Source of the DNA: Cunninghamia lanceolata
Lineage: Eukaryota > Streptophyta > Pinopsida > Cupressales > Cupressaceae
DNA: 64,000 nucleotides
Direction of reading: 5' to 3'
Assembly (NCBI GenBank): GCA_027924645.1
Contig: BSBN01000140.1
Coordinates: 7,446,501-7,510,500 of the forward strand
The position numbers were made by a program, and so were the translations under genes. The notes below the pieces were generated by a model that saw only the letters and a program-made list of their open reading frames with translations, was not told where the DNA came from and searched no databases. This document shows, in pieces, positions 56,245-64,000 of this stretch. Within the stretch, counting starts at the first letter, position 1; every line of letters begins with the position of its first letter.

Positions 56245-58744
56245 GGGTAGACTCTCGAAATGAATTAATTTGGATAATGATTATGATTGTGTGGATATGA
56301 CAAGAAGGATGATTAGGATTTGGATTACGATGAAGATGAATTGGTGTAGGATGGATGCTCTAACAAGGATGATGAGGATGATGTAAAATATATTTAGTGA
56401 TAACTCAATATTGGTCAATGTTTAAGCAAAAGATTTCACATGTACATGCATGAGTCACACACACAAGACACAATGGCAAGTTTGTCTTGCAAGATTATTG
56501 TTATGATTATAAATACACTTGAAAATACATCAACCTTGAGCCTAAAATTAATCAAGTGGGTGTGTCCAAATAGGTCTTAATATAGGATGTACAAGTGATC
56601 TAGGGATGTCCCCAATATACAAAATGTACGGGGGGCCCAATTCCATTAAATGAAAGTGAAATAATGCAACATAGTTGGGAGAAAGGAGTAACCCACCCTT
56701 CACCTTCACTACCCAAAGGTATAAAAATCTTTGGGGCATAGCCAAGAGTGACAAGATTTCAACTTCCAAAGAGGGTGTCTTTTGATTTACACCTCACTTT
56801 TTATACTGTGCCGAAACACTATAGTTGAGGTCGTCCCTTGGAGTGGTGCATCTTCAAGCAGGCCTCCTAGGAAGGATATGACAAAAGAAAACAAAGTGAG
56901 GTGTTTTTGATCTCTAATATCACCTTGCAGTGTGAGGGGAGAGAATACACACACACTTGATTCACTCTCACACTTGTTAGTTGCCTTTTAAGAAATCCAA
57001 ATGTGTGGTGTGAACATCAATGGATGAGAGGTGTTTTTGATTCTCAAGATCACACGAAGTGTATGAGAAGAGCATACACACCTCTAATCACATGAAAATT
57101 CACCAAATAGTTCAAGCACTTGTTCTTTTTAATCCCATGTCAAAATTTGTGAAAAAAGACACTTGTTCATTTTATGCCCAATTTTGATGTGTGATTGAAG
57201 ACAATAGTGTGATGGGAAAAAAGTTGTTTCTTTTAAGCCCAAATTGAAGTGTGTTTACAAACAAGATTGATTGAATGAAAGATGAAATGAGATTAGAATG
57301 AATGAACCTAAAAGTTTTTCTTTCCAACCTACTATTGTGACTAATCCAAATGTTGCAACAGCTCCTTTGATTCACCTACAAGCCACAAAATAAAAAAATG
57401 AACAAGTAAACTTGCATAGAAATGTGTTAAGTGAAAAATTAAGAATCTAATTAAAATTGATTAATATGGACTAGTGTAGTAGAATGGAGAGCATAAGAAA
57501 ATAACTTAGGAGATTCTATGCACTTTTTTTTAAAAAATGTGAAAAACGGAGCAATTTTGCAAAAGATATAAGCATTTGAAGTTCAAAATTAAGTTTGACT
57601 TTGAGTAATAAAAAAGGCATGAAAACTATATAGCCACCTAATAAAATCTTAACCACTGCATAGTTCACTGAGTCTTCTTTCCATTGCAAATTTTCAACCT
57701 CGTATGCCCAAGTTATGAGGAAACAAAAAAAATACCCACAGGAGGAAGAAGTTCAATTCAGGTGGTCAGGCCTGACTAGTAGCAGTCAAATCACCTTCTA
57801 GTCACATGCGCCGATTGTCCCCTAGCAGTTAGTGTTAGTGCTTAAGATTAGCAAAGCCCTTGGTCTCCTATATGGCAAAAGGCTAAGCCCAAGAAAAAAA
57901 TAAAAAGAAAACAAAAAATAGGTAGGCTTTTTTAATGTTATGTGGGGAACCGTGACCAAACAAGTCAATGCCCTAAGCGTTAGGGCTAACTAATAAGCCG
58001 ATAGCTTAGACTTCAATGCTCATCATGTGCTTCACCTGTTATGGCCAACATTAACAAAAATTTGGGGAGGTGGCAACAATGAAATGCAGGCAGTGACAAC
58101 TTTGAACCAGCAGCTAGTGGGAGGAAGTCTAGTGGCAATGAGGGTTTGGTTGCTACCAGTGGCAGTGACATGAGATTTGGGTAGAGGGTTTAATGTGCAC
58201 CAGAGGTTAGGTTAATAGGATGTGATGGAAGGCATAAGGTGACAATGATCAGAGGTTTTTGGGTTTCAATAGGGTAGAATATGGAGTGGTCGATGGGATT
58301 TTAGCAAAGGAAAGAAATGGATGTGGAAGTCAAGGCTCCGTGGATGGTGACCAAGAGTAAACACAAGCTAGGGTTAGGGTTTTGAGGTGCTAGGCAGGCC
58401 TACAACATAAGACCATTGATTTTCACCTTTCAACAGTCGATTTCCCCTATAAACATTTGCCTGTATACAAAACATGAAGTCAGAATGGACACCAATAGAG
58501 GGGCTCTATAGATCCATACTATACAAATTTGCAAACCCTAAAAAAAATTTCAAAAAAATGCAAAAAAAATTTGGAAGCGAAATGGAGCAAATTTTTTGTC
58601 ATTTTTCACATGCAAGGCCTCTCAGACATGATGGTGCGGTTGGATTTGACATAAAATGCAACCTGCAAAACTTGACCACCAAAACTAGACAAAAATGATG
58701 TTAAAAATGTAAATTTAAACACACAAACCTGCAAAAAGTGAGGG
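56245..58744 (-). other. 5' part of the 10-kb element, no recognisable gene
   Basis: No credible frame was found between the primer-binding site and the retropepsin; gag is either lost or too worn to see. CACACACTTGATT-type blocks at about 56945 and 57075 (GTGAGGTGTTTTTGATCTC / GAGAGGTGTTTTTGATTCTC at 56897 and 57025) form a diverged direct repeat of about 128 bp. Confidence 0.5.
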
Positions 58745-58768
58745 TTAGAGCCACGAACGTGCCAGAAA
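58745..58768 (-). promoter_or_regulatory. Primer-binding-site candidate of the 10-kb element
   Basis: On the minus strand TTCTGGCACGTTCGTGGCTC begins two to three bases after the 5' LTR end. It is not an iMet site; its matching tRNA was not determined. Confidence 0.5.
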
Positions 58769-58769
58769 A

Positions 58770-59647
58770 TGTAGATGGAAAATATTGGTACAAAAGACAA
58801 GGAAAGATAATTCAAACTACCCAATATGTTTACCTTTGAACCAAGTTCTCCACACATGATAGAACATGGTAGATGCACCCAAATATACCAGATTTGTTCT
58901 CTTTGATAGATGTATGATTGGTTGGAATGTTGATTGCTCACTTCTATGGCATAACAATAGTGTGAAGATGAATGAGAAGAACTAGAATGAGTTTAACAAT
59001 GTAATGATACTTGAAAATGTGGATCTCCAAATGGCTTGGGTGAGGCTTGATTTATAGGATATGGGTGATGGGAATGGATGGCTAGGATTAAATTAGAAAT
59101 GGACAGCTAAGATTAAGTGATATAAGAAGTTGTAGTCATTTGACAAGTGTCTCATGAATGTTGAATGAGAGGATTTAAAGTCAAATGGCTTCCACCTTAC
59201 ATGGAGACAAATGTGGAGATAGAGACAAAGGTGGAATTAAATAATAAACTTATTTAATTTTTGAAAGGAATGGTGTGGAATACATTAATTAAATAAATAT
59301 TTAATTTATTTAATTAATTTGGATGAGGGAAAGTGGAAATTAAATAAATAAATATAATTTAATTAATTAATTGACTAGAGCAATTAAAATGGGATTATGA
59401 TGGAACTAAATGGGATTAGTTAAATAAATATGATTTATTTAACTAATTGGGTGATGGAAAGGGCAAAACATCTCATCGGGTGTCTCAAATGATGTATCGA
59501 TAAGGCATGGTCAATTTTATGTGTCTACACTAGCACTTGAGCCTTCTTTAGAATAGGTACCATAAAATATAATGTGCATAACATTCATCATTCACTAGAG
59601 ACAAAATATGTGGCTAATTAGCACACAACTTATGTTCATTTTAATCA
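58770..59647 (-). mobile_element. 5' LTR of the 10-kb element (878 bp)
   Basis: On the minus strand it begins TGATTAAAATGAACATAAG at 59647 and ends TTTTCCATCTACA at 58770. It aligns throughout with the 3' LTR apart from the three duplications there. Confidence 0.93.
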
Positions 59648-59899
59648 GAAAACCCTACAAAATAATCAATATCAGTACCGAAGAAGTTGACTTCTTCTTG
59701 GGTTTTGTAATAGTAATATATGTTTTGGTACCTTCTTTTCTCTATAAATCTTTGCCTCATCATAATGGACTGGAAAGGTGGCGTATGATAGATCCATTTG
59801 TATACTTCCACCCATGGAAGGTACCCACTTTCTAGATAATAACATACCCCATTTAGCACATCAATCCACAATAATTATATCCATCAAAAAGGATATGTC
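59648..59899 (-). pseudogene. Protease (C-terminal half) of the Tat-like element
   Basis: On the minus strand, ADV.NGVCYYLESGYLP-like sequence (DVLNGVCYYLESG) followed by WIYHTPPFQS and YYKTQEEVNFFGT is the C-terminal lobe of a gypsy protease and its linker. It continues 60993-61222 across the solo LTR. It ends at the LTR-element border, 59647. Confidence 0.7.
59895..59899. repeat. Target-site duplication ATGTC, left copy
   Basis: ATGTC directly precedes TGTTGATAAC; the same five bases follow the LTR at 60993-60997. Confidence 0.93.
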
Positions 59900-60992
59900 T
59901 GTTGATAACTGAGAGGGGGGGGTGAATCAGTTATCCTAATTATTTCCCTTATTGAACTTTCTTTTTAATTGATGCAGCATAGAATCAAACACAAAAACAT
60001 TAATCATGAAATAAGAAACACATGACACAGTATTTTTGACGTGGAAACCCTGTTAAGGGAGAAAACCACGGGGTGATTAACCCAAAATTATTCTCTGTTA
60101 GAAGAATAGGAAATTACAAAATGGCACTTGCCAATTAGGGCTCACTGCCCGAGCACACTGCTCACAAGAGGCCCACTGCCTACAAGAAGACACACTATCT
60201 ACAAAGTGATAAGAATCACAGTCTTGAACTGATTGGAAGCATCTGCATATGCTGGAGTTCAGTTCCGGTTAGGCTCAGTACACTGATCTGCTGCACTTCA
60301 TCTTTCCTCTGTTCTTTATTCTGCTATCTTTCACATACCGGATCCTTTTTGCTACCTCTGCTCTATTCTGGACTTATTCGCATATATCTTCACACCACAC
60401 ATACACTTCACAACTAAATCCATCCTCTATATATATATCCGCACAAGTAATTTCATCACCTTTCTAGTCGGCATCCGGAACAGTCTAGTTTCTTACAAAC
60501 TCTTGTTCTGTCGGCTGAATCCTTCCTCACCAAGCAATGCGGATCAAGCATATACTTGTAGATATCATTAATCATGTCGGCCAAACATGATTCATGCCTT
60601 CACAACCTTTGTCATCAATAGTAACACATCCGGAAAGCAGTCTGATACTCTGTCAGTCAGTTCTTCCTCTGTTTTCACTGTCTCTCAGGAATCCGGTACT
60701 CAACCATTCATATCTTTTTCCTTGTCCATCACCGGAGGCTAAATCCTTGGAATATACCACTCAAGGTAGTCCTCTTGACTTCGCCAAATCCACACTACAC
60801 CAAGACACTTCCTCTGAGAGATCCGGACCAATCTGTCGGACCTTGCCACATGCTCTGTTCTTGTTCACCGGACCACAACATTCTTTATTCTGACTTCCGG
60901 TAGAGACACATCATGACTTGCGGATATGTGGGATGACCTTTGTTGCCATCAATGACAACAACCATGAATCCATATAGTGTCTCTTGCCAACA
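59900..60992 (-). mobile_element. Solo family-A LTR (1,093 bp), TSD ATGTC
   Basis: On the plus strand it reads TGTTGATAACTGAG...CTCTTGCCAACA, so the LTR lies on the minus strand (TGTTGGCAAGAGACACTATATGG start). TGTTG/CAACA termini and an exact 5-bp duplication prove the borders. A TATA stretch (CTATATATATATCC, about 60425), GGCAGTGAGC-like repeats (60138-60203 as complements), and ACGTGGAAACCC (60039) are present. It interrupts the protease gene of the Tat-like element. It is the closest relative of 1-674. Confidence 0.97.
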
Positions 60993-61257
60993 ATGTCTAG
61001 GTAGGTAGCAAGTTGGACCTCAACATCTTTAACAAGACCTATCACATTAACCTCCCTGGAATCCATGGAAAAGCACTTTTCAAAAAACCTAGACACTTTC
61101 AATCTCAACTCATTCATTATCTCCAAGAGCATAATATTCTTGGAAGCACCAAAAGCAAGCACGCAATTGTGTAATAGCCAACCATTTATGATCAGTGTTG
61201 TGTAAAAAGGGTCTACACCCATCCTGTTGTTAACAATAGTTGATCCTAGACAAACCT
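60993..61257 (-). pseudogene. Protease (N-terminal half) of the Tat-like element
   Basis: On the minus strand: DPFYTTLIINGWLLHNC, then the active site as AFGAS where D(S/T)GAS is expected (about 61150), NIMLLEIMNELRLKV and GLVKDVEVQLATYLD, running into the ATGTC target site. The aspartate is lost. Processing of the polyprotein would be its role. Confidence 0.8.
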
Positions 61258-63110
61258 TTACAGTTTCATCATGGCCTTTACCTTTATCATCATTACAAGG
61301 AATAACAATAGGTTGTTTTTGTGCATAATAGCAGGGACAAATGACACCAACCTATCTCTATGTTTAGGGATTCTAAGAATTTCCCCTACTAGTACTGAAA
61401 TTCTAACTTGGCTTAAGACTTGAGCCATGTCAATAGGGCTATAATTTGGTAGAGGAGCATCACATGAAATGGTAACATCATTTGCACAAGGAATGTAAGG
61501 TATTACTTGATTTGAAGAAACATCCATACCTTTTTCCTTCATCTTTTCCTTACCCTTTTCTAGTTCCTTTTTTACTTGAGGTTGATCATACTTCTCACTA
61601 CTTTTTGGACTATAAACCTTTGAAATAGACGCAGTATTTTGATGCACCACTTGTGCTAGATTTTTCTGCACATGTTTCTTCTATCGCTGGTGGCTGTGCA
61701 GAAAGTTTCTTCTTTTCTAGTACATTCTTATTGGGAGTACTACCATAATTCTTCTCCATATTAACCTCATGTTTTTCCTTCTCACCATCCAATCCATAAT
61801 GTCTTGACTCTACAATAAGAGATTTTGTACAAGAAGTAACCTATTTCTCAACTAATAACCTCCTTGGACTTGCATAATGGCTACATCAATCAAAGCTCTA
61901 ATATCTTCTTTTGATGGTTTGGACTTCTTGTACTTCTTTTGCATAAGATCCCTCAGGTGCCCAAAATCATGAGCTGGTAGTTGATATCTCTTTTGATCTA
62001 CATCATAATCATATTGGAAAATATGATCATCCTCTTCATAACTGTCATAATCCATATCTTGACCCATCTTCTCTTACTCCTTTGTGTCAAACTGATTTAT
62101 CTCCTCCTCATAGTACTTAGCTACACCTTCTTCATTTGCAAATTCTTCATCTTTTCTCATTGAATGAGCTATTGCACAATTTGTTGGATCATGGGGAAGG
62201 AAGCATGCTTGGCACAATGAAAATGCATTAGATGTGTCTCTTTCAAGCTGTTTGAAACTTACATACCTTGGGGCAACTTGTCTATCATTTTGTTGTGGTC
62301 TCTTAGACCAATCAATATTATAAGGTGTATTATGCAATCTTTGACCTTCATTGAAATGTGTCGTAACACCTTGAGGTAGAAAAACTATCTCATTTCTAGA
62401 AACCTTGTAGGGCAGATCTTTCATGACCCCCATAAGCTTATCCAATTAGTGTTCAGTGGTGAGGGGCTTGTTGAAAGTTACTTTGTCAGGCTAGGAAATT
62501 TTTACATCAGACCTTTTAATGTGTTTTCTGGAAGCTCTCATATTACTTTCAATATTGATAGTTGTAGCATATGCCTCCCTTAATGTTTGTGGACTCTTGT
62601 CCCTTAAACAATAAATAATCTTTGAGTCAAATTTACCACAATACAAAACTAAACACATAGACTCAGTAGGTCTCATATGAGGAGGTACTTTTCTCATTGT
62701 CATGATGAAGAAGCTACTAAAATAAGATATTGTTTCATGTATTGCCTTTTTTTATTGTTGTGAATTCATGGATGGCAAACTTGGGGTCAATCCTATCCCC
62801 ATTTTTTAATTTGAATACCCTCATGAACTCCTCCCAAGAGTCAATATTGTTATCAAGGAGAGCCTTATACCATTTCTTAGCACTTTCTTCCAATGAGTGT
62901 ACAAAATCTTCATCATTACATCTCCATCCTCAATCTCATAGTCATCAGTGACATTAATGAAATGTTGAAGGTGCTTCTCACTTGTGACAACATTGATGCC
63001 TTGAAACCTAGGGATCTTTCCCGTAATCTCAATTGGAATTGGATTGGGAAAATCAAGTATGCCAAAGAAATTGAGTTATTTATACCTTTCAACTCTCAGT
63101 TATAGCCTTA
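61258..63110 (-). pseudogene. Gag of the Tat-like Ty3/gypsy element
   Basis: From the right: GKIPRFQGINVVTSEKHLQH-type start (about 63000), a capsid region (SWEEFMRVFKLKNGDRIDP, about 62810), RKVPPHMRPTESMCLVLYCG and SPQTLREAYATTINIES (about 62560), a C-terminal region with CQACFLPHDPTNC (about 62205), an acidic stretch and a KKYKKSKPSKEDIRALIDVA segment (about 61890), then a KEK-rich linker. Frames alternate with stops. The CX2C...H...C cluster is not a canonical CX2CX4HX4C knuckle. Confidence 0.75.
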
Positions 63111-64000
63111 GTGAAGGAAATCTATGCACTTGTCTTAGTTGTGTAGGCCTAGGGCTCTGAACATTGCCATACTATTGATTCACTTGATTTTGTGGTAGTT
63201 AATTGTTAACATTTTGAGCATGAGCATAATTTACACGACTACTATGCCATTTGTTAATGTTGTTGTTGCTATTGGTTATACTATTGATTATAGCCCTGCT
63301 GCCATGAATTTAGATTTCCCTGGGTCTTCTAGGCAAGTTGAGATTTTTGTTGATCAAGTAGGGCCTATACATCTCCTTGTCTTTTCTTGATATGATCAAG
63401 CAAGTCAAGCTCATCCTAGAAGGTCCTTTATCTTTCCTCAACACTAGGTTGCTCCTGTTGATTTTCCTCAATGTGAATTGTTGAACAATTTTCCTCTTCC
63501 TAGAGTCAAATAGCCAAACTTGAAAATATTGATGAAATTCCTTAAAATCCTAATATCCTTCAATTTTTAGTTTAAATCCTTGCAAAAATTCCTAAAACTT
63601 CAATGTTTGGTTGATTCACCGATAAGGCAGGAAAGCTTGAAAAATTGGCTAAGTAAAGGAATGCATGTTTCCTTTATTGGTAATTTTCATCTTTCGCAAA
63701 CTTTTTCAAAAATTTGAAATTTCACAAGTTTGTCGATTCGGTGATTCACAAATAATGGACCAAGTGAGAAGGCTTTCTTCAAAAAATTTCTAAGGCATAA
63801 GGAGATAACAAATGCCTTTATCGATGATTTCCAAAGTCATGAACTCTTCAAAAGTTTGTAAATTCTTAGGTTCTTCAATTTGATGATTCTCCAATAAAGG
63901 AGAGTAGAAGAAGAAAGGTTCAAGAAAGTGTAACTTTCCCGACAGAGGAAGGCTTGCAGGAAATCAAATAAGTAAAGAAGAAGAATGTTTGCCTTTGTTA
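63111..64000 (-). other. 5' leader of the Tat-like element, no gene
   Basis: No frame is seen. Phrases such as TTTCAAAAATTTGAAATTTCACAAGTTTG and GATTCACAAATAATGG echo the repeats of 40630-41750 at the other end of the element. A primer-binding site and 5' LTR were not found and may lie beyond 64000. Confidence 0.4.

Larger units (their letters stand above)
49503..59647 (-). mobile_element. 10.1-kb pol-less LTR element with retropepsin and G-patch-like motif
   Basis: Matching LTRs lie at 58770-59647 (5') and 49503-50795 (3'), with a primer-binding-site candidate and a clear polypurine tract that fix the minus orientation. The 8-kb interior has a retropepsin and a G-patch-like end but no RT, RNase H or integrase. 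Flanks CCAAC (49498) and GAAAA (59648) do not match, and the host gene lacks about 25 codons at the site, so a deletion accompanied or followed insertion. Confidence 0.85.
42180..63110 (-). mobile_element. Tat-like Ty3/gypsy element, broken by four insertions
   Basis: Reading right to left, the pieces are gag (63110-61258), PR (61257-60993 and 59899-59648), archaeal-type RNase H (49502-49138), RT N-part (48058-47153), RT C-part and RNase H (44319-43560), and IN (43330-42180). All are on the minus strand and in one logical order, so they belong to one element. Insertions are the solo LTR 59900-60992, the LTR element 49503-59647, the DNA element 48059-49085 and the insertion 44320-47152. Confidence 0.82.

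Noticed and set aside
59608..59871. 75-codon plus-strand ORF at the right border of the 10-kb element
   Set aside because: It is the antisense shadow of the protease C-terminal half on the minus strand and crosses an LTR border.

Overview
The window looks like intergenic DNA of a seed plant with a very large, repeat-packed genome. A gymnosperm is my best guess, because of the long old LTR retrotransposons, deep nesting and absence of host genes; no marker gene settles the species. I found no intact host gene, tRNA, rRNA or CRISPR array. Almost every coding-like stretch is decayed retroelement, so most entries are pseudogenes or mobile elements.

Left block (1-14112). An innermost minus-strand LTR of 'family A' (1-674) sits in a Ty3/gypsy chromovirus (675-4511: RT, RNase H, integrase, chromodomain, 3' LTR). 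That lies in 'element A' (4512-9866), a plus-strand, Sirevirus-like, pol-less LTR element with a >1,100-codon accessory ORF and its own 3' LTR. Element A in turn interrupts the integrase tail of a second Ty3/gypsy element (9867 onward). Downstream of that tail come tandem repeats and an unrecognised ORF (11844-13577).

Centre-left (14113-22551). A plus-strand L1-type LINE (about 14130-20651, perfect 17-bp target duplication) is inserted in a 282-bp AT-rich tandem array. A minus-strand Ty1/copia remnant follows (LTR, primer-binding site, start of gag).

Centre (23309-38880) is a clean three-level nest. 'Element B' (minus strand, two LTRs of 1,494 bp each, 5.2-kb internal region with gag zinc knuckles and a homologue of the element A accessory ORF, but no pol) carries a full-length Ty1/copia element (24531-31954, TSD ATTTC) in its 3' LTR. 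The 5' LTR of that copia element carries a solo family-A LTR (24715-25831).

Right block (about 42180-63110 and its flanks). One minus-strand Tat-like Ty3/gypsy element reads gag, PR, archaeal-type RNase H, RT, RNase H, IN. It is broken by a solo family-A LTR in PR (59900-60992, TSD ATGTC), a 10-kb pol-less LTR element with a retropepsin and a G-patch-like tail (49503-59647), an AT-rich DNA element with 28-bp perfect TIRs (48059-49085), and a 2.8-kb TGTTGG...CCAACA insertion in RT (44320-47152).

Decay is dominated by C-to-T and G-to-A changes (CAG to TAG stops; catalytic Asp to Asn), as expected for long-methylated DNA. The most unusual content is the pol-less element pair A/B with a long conserved accessory ORF, the position of the extra RNase H upstream of RT, and LTR sequence modules shared across families and even superfamilies.
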